A DNA stretch of 64,000 bases from Adiantum capillus-veneris (GCA_014529385.2 CM043969.1:10209001-10273000), one strand, 5' to 3'. Positions 21,633 to 32,318 are shown, numbered from the stretch's first letter. The notes: generated from the letters alone by a model not told the origin. Numbers and translations are program-made.

Positions 21633-21792
21633 GGCGCGCGCTCAAGCAAGCAAAGGTAACGCGCGCTCTCCCTCTCTCTCTCTCTCTCTCTTTCTTCTCC
21701 ACACACACACACACACACACACATACGAGGAGAGGAAGGAGAGCCAGGTATGCTCATTCTCTCTCCTCACTCTAATGTTCCCTTCCCCTCTT

Positions 21793-21825
<33 letters not shown>

Positions 21826-21904
21826 GACACACACACATTGTGTTTTTGAGAGAGAGAGAGAGAGTGAGAGAAAGATATAAAATAGAGAGAGAGAGAGAGA
21901 GAAG

Positions 21905-22350
21905 AAGAAGAAGAATAAGAGAGTCTTAACGTCGTAGGAAACTATCCCAAGAGACCTTAAAGATCTAGTCGACAAGGAGTTGAACTCAAGACCTATTATT
22001 CATGAGGGAAATGGTATAACCAATCTATCACACTTTGGTGATAGAAAAGTTATACCATTTTTCTCATTTTATTGGCGTGCACGCACACCCACACACACAC
22101 ACACACACACACGAGAAGAAGAGAGTTTAATTTAACGTCGTAGGAAACTAATTCAAGAGACCTTAAATATCTAGCCGACGAGGAGTTGAACTCAAGACTT
22201 ATTATTCAAGAGGGAAATGGCATAACCAATCTACCACACTTGGGTGATAGAAAGGTAATACCATTTTTCTCTTTTTATTGGCACACACACACCCACACAC
22301 ACACACACGAGAAGAAGAGAGTTTTAACGTCGTAGAAAACTATCTCAAAA
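21905..22350 (-). repeat. tRNA-like SINE-type units in CACTA-A left arm
   Basis: Two nearly complete units of about 160 bp (21918-22070 and 22130-22280) and the start of a third are separated by (AC)n runs. Read on the minus strand each has TGGTAGATTGG, an A-box-like match, and about 42 bases on GAGTTCAACTCC near a B box. Related units stand in the opposite orientation at 45-48 kb, in CACTA-B at 34425, and as a partial copy at 22995-23075. Confidence 0.55.
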
Positions 22351-22359
22351 GATGTTAAA

Positions 22360-23280
22360 GATTAGGTTAGATGTAGAATTACGTTAGATTAGATTTATGT
22401 TTATTTAAGTTAAATTAGATTAGACTCATTAGGAAAATTTTGAACTCATTTTTGGGCCTTTTAAGAGTACCACATCATCAAAGTTGTACAAAAGAACGCA
22501 ACCCGGTAGACCCCTCTAAATACTGCTTAGAACCCCATGATATGACCTATCATTGGAAAGTTCTTGAAAAATAGATTCTAAAGAGCCAAGGTCCAAAAAG
22601 TTTGGATGACTTCTATGAAAGTTATGCCATTTTTTTTTTCAATTAGCCAGGTTTTGTTACCGTTACGGTAATCTAAAATCACATTTTTCTAGATCTACAT
22701 GAAGGCAATGTCCGATACATGCATGCTATATATCAATAGATAGCATTTGAAGAGTAGATTCTAAATATCCAACCTCCGACAAGTTTGGATCTTATTTGCA
22801 AAAAATTTATGGATCCCCACTTTTTGAAAGCTATGCCACATCAACAATTCTTACAAGGCCCATTTTTTAGTCCAAACTTTTCCTAATGTAGGTTTATTTT
22901 TAGTTAGATTTATGTTTGATTAAATTTAGGTTTATTTACGTTAGATTTAGATTTACGTTATAATAGATTAGATTTAGATTTATTTATGTTATTTACCTGT
23001 TATTGAAGAGGGAAATGGCATAACCAATCTACCACATTTGGGTGATAAAAAGATTATACCATTTTCCTCCTTTTATCGTTTAAGATAAGGTTAGATTTAG
23101 ATTTACGTTAGATTAAATTTAGGTTTATTTAGGTTAAATTAGATTAGATTTAGGTTTATTTTGAGTTAGATTTATGCTTATATTAGTTTAGGTTTATTAA
23201 CGTGCATTAGATTTAGATTTACGTTAGATTAGATTAAATTTAGGTTTATTTTGAGTTTAAGATTAAATTAGATCTAGATT
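22360..23280. repeat. AT-rich region with degenerate TTAGATTTAGGTTTA repeats
   Basis: Many variants of TTAGATTTAGGTTTA and TTTACGTTAGATT occur, with the same wording in CACTA-B (34690-34790, 34980-35060). It is non-coding and belongs to the CACTA left arm. The motif resembles but is not telomeric TTTAGGG. Confidence 0.6.
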
Positions 23281-23472
23281 TATGTTTGATGGACCATGCG
23301 GACCAGCAATTCCACGACAGTCTAGCGGTGGTGGTTGTTGTGGTGAGGAGCACGTCGTTTCTGGAGCTCATGTGTTACAGAGTCCCTAGGACACACCGAG
23401 GAGTGTCCCTGCTTGTGAGACTGCTCAGACTACACCGAAGGATTATACTGCCTATGCGTTTGAGAGTGGTGT
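23281..23472 (+). pseudogene. CACTA-A TNP1-like gene fragment, 5' part
   Basis: The segment TCTAGCGGTGGTGGTTGTTGTGG matches the Ser/Gly-rich stretch of the TNP1-like gene at 42648-42675. It is out of frame here. The gene is interrupted by Gypsy-2 at 23478 and continues at 32319. Confidence 0.55.
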
Positions 23473-23477
23473 CCCGG

Positions 23478-23792
23478 TGTTAACCCTCACGGCTCACGGA
23501 CACCCTATCACCTACGAGACGGACGTTGTAACCTACGGCGGACATTGTATTATTTATTGGTAGAGTCAGGTACTGGGATTGTCGGTCCAATAGGAAAAGG
23601 GTAAGAGTGATCGCCGATGAGAGGCGCACTCTAACTGGAACATTCAAGGGATTAGTTGGCTAAGCATGGGCGCCCAAGTGTGAATGGGGCGAGCTCATAT
23701 AAAAGTCAACTAAACCTAAAATCCACGCATTCTCTCATTTGTGCAATTGAAGAGTGCTCTTACTCCATCTCCTTCTTCTTCTTCTTCATCTC

Positions 23793-23850
<58 letters not shown>

Positions 23851-24098
23851 GGAGTGTGTGGGCGATCGAGCATTACGAAGGCACGACGGCGATGAAGCGG
23901 TTGAGCGTGGCGTAGCGGCGTCTCCTTCTTCTTCGCGACAAGGAATCCTCCACGAAGCAAGCATAGAGCGGTGAGTGACACACCATCGCCTTCTTTGAGC
24001 TTACTAGTTTAGGCTTGTTGTGTGCTTGGAGCCATTTGTGGCTTGCACACGATGTATCGGCAAGTTCTTTGCATTGACACGTGTGACATACGCGCACA
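23478..24098 (+). repeat. Gypsy-2 5' LTR
   Basis: It runs from TGTTAACCCTCACGG to CGCGCACA. A TATAAAAG box is at about 23697. A (GT)n(GA)n microsatellite at about 23797-23850 accounts for most of the length difference from the 3' LTR. By eye the copies differ at scattered single bases, so the insertion is older than Copia-1. Confidence 0.9.
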
Positions 24099-24102
24099 TT
24101 TT

Positions 24103-24120
24103 TGGTGCTGCTGCCGGGGA
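24103..24120 (+). promoter_or_regulatory. Gypsy-2 primer-binding site, tRNA-Asp-like
   Basis: TGGTGCTGCTGCCGGGGA lies four bases after the LTR. It differs at three positions from the TGGCGCCGTTGCCGGGGA used by Athila/Tat-type plant elements (from memory). Confidence 0.7.
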
Positions 24121-24879
24121 ATGCCAAACACCAAGCTCGAGTAGCACTCTGTGCTTCTCCGTGGTGCAATTTCTATTGTAGGAAAGGTAAGGAAGGAGTG
24201 TGTGTGTATTGAGAAGAGGGACTTGGTGTTATACTGTGTGTTTTTTTTATTAATGGAGTTTTCAAAGGTTCTGTGTATTAAGGTAGTTAGTTTTCTTTGT
24301 TAATAGAGATTTCAAAGGTTCTGTGTTTATTCTCTGTGTATTAAGGTAGTTAGTTTTCTGTGTACAGTAAGTAGGAAGTAGATTAGTGAGAGTTAGTAGA
24401 GTGTGTTAGTGTGTAAGAGTAGGTGTATTAGTTAGAAGTAGGTAGAGAGAGTGTGTGTGTGTGCTCTCGCGCAGGCCGCGGCGGTCTTATCCTTTTTTTT
24501 TTTTTAAGTAAAAAAAATTTAAAGGTAGGACCGAGATCGGGAATATCTCCCAGACCCAAGCTCACGCTCAGGCCTAGGCCTCAGTCGCCTTTTAAAAAAA
24601 CGAATTTTAGCTTCACACGTAGCTAAAAATTGATTTTTGAGGACCAACAGAACGTCAGATGCCCGAAAATTGTGTTGTAAAGCACACAGCGACCCTTTAA
24701 GTGATACGCTCGTTTCGAGCTATCACACACTTCAATCAAAAAAATCAAACATTAAAAAACATTCAAAAAACATCAAAAACAAGAAAAAATCAAGTAGAAA
24801 ACGGGGTGCAAAACACCCACAAAACAAAGCAAGTAACCTTTGAGGGTACTTGCCGACACTTGTAGGGCACCCAAAGCAC
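24121..24879 (+). other. Gypsy-2 untranslated leader
   Basis: Non-coding leader with GTGTGTATTAAGGTAG-type short repeats (24190-24440), a poly-T/poly-A patch near 24490-24520 and a basic A-rich run before the gag ATG. I see no gene. Confidence 0.6.
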
Positions 24880-27030
24880 ATGTATCTACGCTCTGGTCGT
24901 GTGCTAGAGTCGGAACAACTAGCTAGTGCTTCGATTTACGGGGGTACTCACTATCCTTCCAGGCTAGGGTCTATGCCCTCCGCGGGGACCCAAGGTAGTG
25001 CAACCCAAGACCCAAATATAGCGGCTAGCGACTCTTCCTCTGACTACGATATTATGGAAGAGCATCTTACACAAAGCCTCTGGGGAACAGATGAAACCGT
25101 GCCTAGCTGGGCCCAACAACCTGGAACTAGTGTTTTTGGCCGTTTGATGGAAACTTTTAGTAGAGCTACGCGCTCTGAACCTACGGCTAGTGAAGTAAAC
25201 GAAGGGGGTGGGGAAGTAGAATCACCATTCACATCTCCTATAGACCCCACACTCCCTCAGAGTATCCACGTGGACATTCTACCTACCTCATTTAATGAGG
25301 GCCCTACCGAGCTACCACCTTCCAAAGTCGCCTCTAAGGTAGTGGTGACTAAATATCAAAACACGGGAAGCAACATTGCATCCACCTCACGGCAACCCTC
25401 TAGTACACCAAGTTTGGACGGGGTATTTCTCAATGAAAATTGGGAATATGACCTACACACGGAGACTTTGACCGACCTATACATGGGCTACACATACCAT
25501 GTGGGTTGGTTAGAAGTTGTACAATCCACATGTAGTGCCACTAGTCTAGAGGAGCAACAACACATGATCTGCAATGTCATCCATAGGATTATCCAGTCCG
25601 AGAGGCAAAATCGAGGAATAAACATACCTTCGACGGGTCCTATGCAATTTTTAGACACGGGCAAAGGGAAACAATCCACTCTATCACAAATGGAGACTCC
25701 CCCAGTGCGTCCCATCGATCCCCCATATGTTGTTTCGCCAGGGGTCTCAATGCAATCTGAGCCCACAAGTGATAGCTTTACTTTTCCAAGTCTAGCTCAT
25801 CTTTCTGTTGATGACACCACGGCTACCATGCCTACCTCAATGACAGGCATGCCAAGAAACACACCATGGACCTCGTTTGTTAGTAAAGCACCGCTACATG
25901 GTAGCTCAATGCCTGCAATAGTACCTACAAGTACGAACCAATCGTATGCACCTATGGGTCCACGTACTCATGTAGTCCCTACCCCTCCCATTGTTTCAAC
26001 TACCTATGCTCCACAACCACAATACACAAGTTCTTATTTCCATGGGACTATACCCGTTAGCATTAGCATGTCACATCCGACGTCTGCTATGCCTAGGGCC
26101 ACTCATATGAACTATGGACCACCACATGGCACAACATCGTACCCAACGTGGAACCCAAGGGCTTCCTATGCGCCAAGCCCAATGCCAATACCTACTCCAG
26201 ATGTAGTCTTTGGAGCGCCTTCACCCACGGTACCTGCTCACTTAGGTGACTTGGCAACATTTTCTCAAGCTATTGGTCGATCTATTGCTGAGAATATGCG
26301 TAACATGCCTGATAGAGAGCCTAGAAGTAAGGCAGTACAAATAGCCAAGCTCACACAAAAATTTAGTGGAGACGGGGATGTGAGAAAGCATATAGAAGTG
26401 TTTGAACAAATATGCGATTCTCTAGGAGAACATGATGACCTACATAAGAGAAATGTTTTAATCCTAACCTTAAGTGGAAAGGCTGGGGATTGGTATAGAA
26501 CCCTAAGGGTGGAAGAAAAAACGATTTACCCTACTCTTAGGAGACTATTCTTAAAAGAATACATACGAGAGGGAGTGCTTTGGGGTGTAGCCTCTCATCT
26601 CCAGAAAGCCCAACGAGAGGAAGGAGAGTCGGTGAGGGACTTTATAAGTCGCTTGAAGCATTTGAATTCTCAATGTAATCCAAATGAGCGCTTCAACAAT
26701 AACCAAATGCTTGATAGATTCATTAGGGGATTACGGCATGAGGATATCTACAATGGCCTAGTCATTAGAGGTATCACCACTTGGGAAGCAGTCACCACCA
26801 ATGTGATCCAATTGGAGGATAATTTAATGATTCAAGGAGAAAGAGTGTCTCTTGAGCCTAAATCTATTAGCTCGCAAGCATCAGGGCATCAGCCAATGAC
26901 CCTAAAGCCTATTGCTAAGGAGCCAAAGATATCTGAGATGACTTTAGCAGATCTCACCCAGGCTATTCAAGAGAGTCTTAGAGACAATCGTGCTCCGCAA
27001 AACAATCATATGTATCCAAGAAGGGAGTAG
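24880..27030 (+). CDS. Gypsy-2 Gag protein (716 aa to a TAG stop)
   Basis: The structural protein forms the particle and packages RNA. I place the start at the ATG at 24880 (MYLRSGR), a typical opening for plant gypsy Gag; an upstream in-frame TTG at 24850 is less likely. About residues 1-460 are Pro/Ser/Thr-rich and low in structure. The retrotransposon Gag domain follows: KLTQKFSGDGDVRKHIEVFE, AGDWYRTLRVEE, LFLKEYIREGVLWG, ESVRDFISRLKHLNSQCNP and MLDRFIRGLRHEDIY. The frame stops at TAG CAA TGG, yet the same frame continues with zinc knuckles. The stop is therefore either a recent nonsense mutation or a readthrough point. Confidence 0.85.
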   Translation: MYLRSGRVLESEQLASASIYGGTHYPSRLGSMPSAGTQGSATQDPNIAASDSSSDYDIMEEHLTQSLWGTDETVPSWAQQPGTSVFGRLMETFSRATRSEPTASEVNEGGGEVESPFTSPIDPTLPQSIHVDILPTSFNEGPTELPPSKVASKVVVTKYQNTGSNIASTSRQPSSTPSLDGVFLNENWEYDLHTETLTDLYMGYTYHVGWLEVVQSTCSATSLEEQQHMICNVIHRIIQSERQNRGINIPSTGPMQFLDTGKGKQSTLSQMETPPVRPIDPPYVVSPGVSMQSEPTSDSFTFPSLAHLSVDDTTATMPTSMTGMPRNTPWTSFVSKAPLHGSSMPAIVPTSTNQSYAPMGPRTHVVPTPPIVSTTYAPQPQYTSSYFHGTIPVSISMSHPTSAMPRATHMNYGPPHGTTSYPTWNPRASYAPSPMPIPTPDVVFGAPSPTVPAHLGDLATFSQAIGRSIAENMRNMPDREPRSKAVQIAKLTQKFSGDGDVRKHIEVFEQICDSLGEHDDLHKRNVLILTLSGKAGDWYRTLRVEEKTIYPTLRRLFLKEYIREGVLWGVASHLQKAQREEGESVRDFISRLKHLNSQCNPNERFNNNQMLDRFIRGLRHEDIYNGLVIRGITTWEAVTTNVIQLEDNLMIQGERVSLEPKSISSQASGHQPMTLKPIAKEPKISEMTLADLTQAIQESLRDNRAPQNNHMYPRRE

Positions 27031-27966
27031 CAATGGTGCTCAGTATGCTATGGACCACATAGTACCAGTGAATGCCCTACTTTTAGAGTAAAATTCAATG
27101 GGAACTGCAATGCATGTGGAAGGTATGGTCATCAAGCTAAGGATTGCATAGTATTTAAGTGCGCGATGGCCAATAGACCAACCTTAGCATGGACAGACAC
27201 ACCTCGAGTGCCTGCCTTGATGCCGGCCCCACCTCTTGAACAAACAGCACAACACATGGTCCCTAGGGCCCAAAATGTTGTTCAAACAACACCCTTACCA
27301 CCTCCACTGCTAGGACCGCAACCACCACATCCGAGAATCACTTCTGTGAATCAAGTGGGTTGTGAGTCATCTATTTCTTGTTTGGAAGGCTATGAGGAAG
27401 ATATAGATCCTAATATCGCCTATGGGATGGATGTGCTTGAAGAAAGTCCACAATACTACATGGAGGACTATTGGGGACAAGTCAAACATGTATATCAAGT
27501 AGCTGCTCTTGCGGCAAGAGGCCAAAATATCAATTACACCGCTAAGAGACCACCTCTTCAATGCTATGAGTGTGGAGGTCCACATCATGTAGCCGAGTGT
27601 CCTATTAGGCTACAAAAGAACGCCACACTAATGCAAACCAATCAAGCGAGCACATCTACAATGCCGATACTCATGTGTAATTGATGTGGCATAGATCATT
27701 TGATTGCCCAATGTCCAAATAATCCAAATGCACCGAAGATCACGCCATTAAACTTGATTGAAGTTACCGAGGAGCCATCACCAAGTACACCCGTGATACC
27801 AGTAAACGTACTCACACGATCGATGCTCCAAAAACAAAATTCTATTCTTGAGGAAAGAGACACGGCATCAATTGCCCAATCTAAGAAAAAGAAGAAAACA
27901 CGAAGAAAGAGATTGCAAAAAGCTGCAGGTCAGACCCAGTTCAAAGACCAACATAGGGACTGGTGA
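27031..27966 (+). pseudogene. Gypsy-2 Gag extension with four zinc knuckles
   Basis: This continues the Gag frame after the TAG. CSVCYGPHSTSEC (about 27037) has C-x2-C-x3-H-x4-C spacing. CNACGRYGHQAKDC (27109) is a canonical CCHC knuckle. CYECGGPHHVAEC (27562) and a fourth at 27676-27712 again have the shorter x3 spacing; the fourth contains a TGA at 27682. A basic KKKKKTRRKRLQK stretch ends the frame at 27966. Zinc knuckles bind genomic RNA, and four in one Gag is more than usual. Two in-frame stops separate this part from Gag and split it. Confidence 0.75.
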
Positions 27967-28642
27967 CGACCCCGTATATATGAACGACACTGAAGAAGAT
28001 TCTAATTCAGGTGAAACCATGGAGACCAAAACGACCACTAACATAGAAACCAACAAGGAAGATCTTCATGAGCCACAATGGCCAGGATCCAAAAAGAAGA
28101 TAGGAACTTACCCAAACCCTACAGAGGAGGTTGAGTGAGTCAAGCAATTAAGGAGTTTGGTAGAAGATACCCAAAGGGATCTAGAACCAGCACCTAGGAA
28201 GATCCAGATTACAGACACCGTGTTCCCTACGCAACAACAACCTCACCAAGTCCATAGACCCTTGGACATACCTAGTGTCATCCAAGAAGAAAGTGACTTA
28301 AAGTCATGGTAAAGTGGGCGTACTCACTTCTTGATGGAAAGAATGTTTACAGAGGGACTACCTGATCCTATCAAAGAAATGGAGATCCCATCTTCCCCAC
28401 GTCAAGGGACTCAAGTCCAAAAGGTGCCGTTAAACATTGCCAAATTGATGGATTTCATGTCTTCAGAAGATAGAACCACCATCATGTCCAAACTATATAA
28501 AGACCCCGAGCTAGTCTCAGCCCTTCGAGCTTTCCTCAATGGAGAACTGAAGTTTGGGCTACCACAATTTGCACAGATGGATGGAGCTGGGGAGATGCCA
28601 ATAGAGGAGGAATACATAGATCCACAACCGAACCTAGATTAA
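27967..28642 (+). pseudogene. Gypsy-2 linker region between Gag and protease
   Basis: Acidic and charged frames (27848-28138, 28331-28642) precede the protease. MMERMFTEGLPDPIKEMEIP, IAKLMDFMSSEDRTTI and ELKFGLPQFAQMDGAGEMP are seen. The last part recurs in fragments at 19376 and 47899, so it was translated in the family. It ends at TAA 28640-28642, after which the same reading continues to the protease. Confidence 0.6.
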
Positions 28643-28672
28643 AACCTTGTTATAGAAATACCTGTTAACAAG

Positions 28673-29077
28673 TTGGGACAATACTTTGAGGGTGATGAAT
28701 CTAATGCGACTATACCAATCACTACTAAGGGATTAATTGTGAAGGGAATCCTTGATGGTGGCACTGGGGTTAGCATTGTGACTAAAAATTGCTGGGAAAC
28801 TATGGGAAGACCTCATCTTGCGACCACAACCATAGTAGTGAATATGGCCAATGGGTCTATTGTTAAACCTATTGGGATGCTAGAAGATCTCAAGATCAAG
28901 GTCTTTAGACATAAAATAAGGATTACCTTTATAGTTATGGATTTCTCCAAACACACTATGGCATCTGAGATGATCTTAGGACGTCCTTTCATGAGGGAAG
29001 CAAAAATGGTGCATGACTGGTCTAAAAACCATATCTCCTGCAGTTTCAAGATTCTAACATTCAAGTGGATCTTGTGA
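28673..29077 (+). pseudogene. Gypsy-2 aspartic protease
   Basis: The 134-codon frame has TKGLIVKGILDGGTGVSIV, where D-G-G-T-G is the retropepsin active-site loop. It goes on with GRPHLATTTIVVNMANGSIV, IGMLEDLKIKVFRHK and MILGRPFMREAKMV, the ILGRPF motif of gypsy proteases. It would cut Gag into mature parts. In an autonomous element RT would follow; here it does not. Confidence 0.8.
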
Positions 29078-29325
29078 CGGGTCGAGCACATCCTCTAGGA
29101 AACAAGTTTATAATTGATCATAGATCTGACACCACAGTTCACTCGGCCCCATTGCATTATTGTTACACGTGTAAAGCGGACACTGATGTTGGGGAATATT
29201 CTCCTTATATGGATGTACTACCTGGGATGACTGAGTCGGACAATGTGGGTTGGGTCCACCTAGCAGCAACCATAGACACTTGGGGAAACCGGGGGACGAC
29301 CTAGGTAACACCTGAGGGGGATGAA

Positions 29326-30044
29326 ATGCCCGTACCCTTAAATATGCTAGAAGCAATGCATATAGCTTCTGACAAGACTCATCCTAATGTAACGAAGAAA
29401 ACATACAAGTGGGTCCCTAAAGCTTCTTTAGCGACCATGGCTAGTACTAAAAAACGAAAGCCTTGTAAGAAACGTACCACTCGCTCCAAAAAAATAAGAA
29501 AACGTGGCGCTGGATTCCTAAATGACTATTGGAAGCCCAAGGCTACTATCAAGGAAATGATCAAATCTGGGTGCCAAAACGTAGATTGCATTCTTACTTG
29601 TCACCTGACCCATGTGAGCTCAATCCCGTAGCTCCAAAACGAATTGACAATCGCGGAAAGAAAAAAATCACAGAATGCTACACACCCACTCCAGAGCTAG
29701 TTTGGGTACCAAAGAAAGAACGATTTGTTCCACCTAGCTCAGGAAGGGGGGAGTCCCATGAAGCTTCTAGCTCCTCATGTAATGCATCCATAGAGGTAAA
29801 AGCCTCTCCAGAGCCTCCACCTACAATAGTGTACCTCCATCAAGCTACAAAGGAATCCACACTTCCCAGTGTTCAAGAATCACCTGATGAACCACTTCAA
29901 GTTCGATCGTGGGAGAGTACCTTACCACCCTTGCAACTTGATGAGGCACCTAAGGTAAGAGAAAACTACTGGAAAAAATCCCTACCTATTACCAACTGGA
30001 ATAATTGGTTTCAAAGGGTGACAAGCTCATTTCAAACCGTATGA
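29326..30044 (+). pseudogene. Gypsy-2 accessory ORF with WVPK-type motifs, unknown function
   Basis: Two overlapping frames (29326-29631 and 29529-30044) appear to be one protein with a frameshift near 29540. Visible features are TYKWVPKASL, a strongly basic run (KKRKPCKKRTTRSKKIRKRG), YWKPK, IWVPKRRLHSYL, LVWVPKKERF, a Pro/Glu/Ser-rich stretch and the end WNNWFQRVTSSFQTV. WVPK-like motifs also occur in some plant copia polyproteins, from memory, but I cannot assign a family. Its place after the protease, where RT should be, makes it notable. The basic run could bind nucleic acid or direct nuclear import. Confidence 0.5.
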
Positions 30045-31663
30045 TCTACCCAAGGAAGGGGGGAGGGTTTGCTGACAGTCATCATTCACTTGCTTCCCTC
30101 TCAACCTTCCTCCCTGACCTCTCAATCTCCCAATCTTAGGGAATATATATATAAATCCTTATACTCACAAAAAACAAAAATAATAAAGAGCAAGAGCAAT
30201 TAGCAAATGAGTATGCACAATAAAAGTCAAAACATTGACTCAGACCTACACATTCACATCCGGTACATTGAAACAAAAACCTATGTCATAAAATACCTTT
30301 GATCCCCATCACTCGAGTGGTGGAGGGTAGGTAGGATTAATACAATATGAGTGTTTCTGTGCTAGAGTTGAGTGATTAGCAAAGTTCTTTTTTCCCACTG
30401 ATGTGCCTCCTAGAGGTATTCCTTGTGTGTACAAGAACGTGTTGTTGTTGTTAGGATTTGGACCTTCATGGAATCTTTATCTCGACTCACTCTTCAAATC
30501 AAGCGCGACCATCGACACAAACAGGTGTTTCTTATCCATTAGCATTGCCCCTTATCTTTCTTGCATCTATGATTGTCTGCTTTGATTGTGATTGGTAGCA
30601 TAATATCCAGCACATTTGCTTAGTAACAAACATGTCATTCAATGTAATTCTTTGTCATAATCACTTGCCTAGATTTAAAAATCAAGCAGTCCAACTAAGC
30701 TAGTTTGACCAAGTTAGGTGTTAGAGATCTTCTCTTAATACCATGGGGAACGCCTTGCTAATAATCAATGGTTAGTTAGGTTCTTAATCCGATTTAGGTA
30801 GCATTGTGTGAAATGTACTAGGGCTTTCTAGTGGGCTTGACCCTATTGACCTTTAGCTTAAGTATTATAAAGGGAGTTTACTAGTGTGATGAGCCTGGGG
30901 AGGTGTATCAGTGTTATATGGCCCCCCAAAGTTACAAAATTAAAATGCTGAAAATGAACAAAAAATCAAAGTGCCACAATGTAAAATCTTTAGCTGGAAG
31001 AGAAATCTCAGCTTGATTGGATACTTCACTCACATGTATCGCCTATGGTACTAGAGCCCTAGAGGTTCCCAATGTGGGCGCTTTTCCTTGAAAAGCAAAA
31101 AACCCAAGGCATACAAAATAAGCACACACATCAAAATTGAATCACTGTGAAAAGACTTTGGGGGGTCAAAGAAAAGGTAATCAGTTAGGCGATGATTTCA
31201 TGAGAAATTCCTTTTATTGTAGCTTAACTACAAGGTCTTCTAGGTATAGCCTCTAGTCAGCCCTTGAACATGAAATACTTGGCTCTCACGATTAAACAAC
31301 TTAATTGACCAGAGAAAATTCAGAAGCTTACCCATGGTATTAATAGTCGATCTCTAGTTCCTTTCGACCGTTAAATTAGCAACCCCAGACTTGTTTAATT
31401 TTTTACCTTTACATCTATTTATGCATTTGATTACATTGCAATTTAATGTTTATTGCTGACAAATTGTTTAAAATTCTGTTACCAATCAATTTGTCTGCCT
31501 AAAACTGCATATGATTTTTAATCGCTTATGAGAACGCAATTACTGTGCCAATGTTGTTTGATTTCGCGGTGACTGAAGAAGGCTAAGGACATTCATCTCA
31601 AATGCTCTTCCACCTCGATGAACGAGCTTCAACTCAATAGCTTCCGAGGACGGAATCTACATC
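30045..31663 (+). other. Gypsy-2 non-coding 3' interior
   Basis: AT-rich with no convincing coding frame. An AAGGAAGGGGGGAGGG purine tract occurs at about 30051-30066, resembling the true PPT at 31664. It may be a secondary priming site or a relic of a lost LTR. Confidence 0.55.
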
Positions 31664-31676
31664 AGGAAGGGGGGCA
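31664..31676 (+). promoter_or_regulatory. Gypsy-2 polypurine tract
   Basis: AGGAAGGGGGGCA immediately precedes the 3' LTR TGTTAACC. Confidence 0.85.
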
Positions 31677-31993
31677 TGTTAACCCTCACGGCTCACGGAC
31701 ACCCTATCACATAGGAGACAGATGTTGTAACCTACGGCGGACATTGTATTATTTATTGGTAGAGTCAGTTACCGGGCTTGTCGGTCCAATAGGAAAAGGG
31801 TAAGAGTGATTGTCGATGAGAGGCGCACTCTAACTGGAACATTCAAGGGATTAGTTGGCTAAGCATGGGCGCCCAAGTGTGAATGGGGCGAGCTCATATA
31901 AAAGTCAACTAAACCTAAAATCCATGCATTCTCTCATTTGTGCAATTGAAGAGTGCTCTTGCTCCATCTCCTTATTCTTCTTCTTCATCTCTT

Positions 31994-32050
<57 letters not shown>

Positions 32051-32313
32051 GAGAGGGAGAGAGAGGGAGTGTGTAGGCGATCGAGCATTACGAAGGCATG
32101 ACGGAGGTGAAGTGGTTGAGCGCGGCGTAGCGGCGTCTCCTTCTTCTTTGCGGTGAGGAATCCTCCACGAAGCAAGCATAGAGTGGTGAGTGACACACCA
32201 TCGCCTTCTTTGAGCTTACTAGTTTAGGCTTGTTGTGTGCTTGGAGCCATTTGTGGCTCGTACACGGTGTATCGGCAAGTTCCTTGCATTGACACGTGCG
32301 ACATACGCACACA
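31677..32313 (+). repeat. Gypsy-2 3' LTR (637 bp)
   Basis: It matches the 5' LTR from TGTTAACCCTCACGG to the CACA end. The microsatellite is longer in GA here (about 31993-32060). Target CCCGG follows. Confidence 0.9.
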
Positions 32314-32318
32314 CCCGG

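Larger units (their letters stand above)
23478..32313 (+). mobile_element. Gypsy-2: Gag-protease-only LTR retrotransposon, TSD CCCGG
   Basis: The LTRs are 23478-24098 (621 bp) and 31677-32313 (637 bp), both starting TGTTAACC and ending in CACA. CCCGG is duplicated at 23473-23477 and 32314-32318. A tRNA-Asp-like PBS and a GGAAGGGGGG purine tract are in place. The interior encodes Gag, several zinc knuckles, a protease and a further ORF of unknown role. I see no reverse transcriptase, RNase H or integrase in any frame, so it must move with enzymes from a relative. It is inserted in a TNP1-like gene of CACTA-A. Related decayed fragments lie at 19376, 45585 and 47895. Confidence 0.9.

Noticed and set aside
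22900-23260. Interstitial telomere array
   Set aside because: No run of exact TTTAGGG; only degenerate AT-rich variants.
23741-23974. Frames encoding Cys-Val or Thr-His runs
   Set aside because: Translations of (GT)n and (GA)n microsatellites in the Gypsy-2 LTR; the same applies near 31972-32076, 34018-34400 and 48712-48928.
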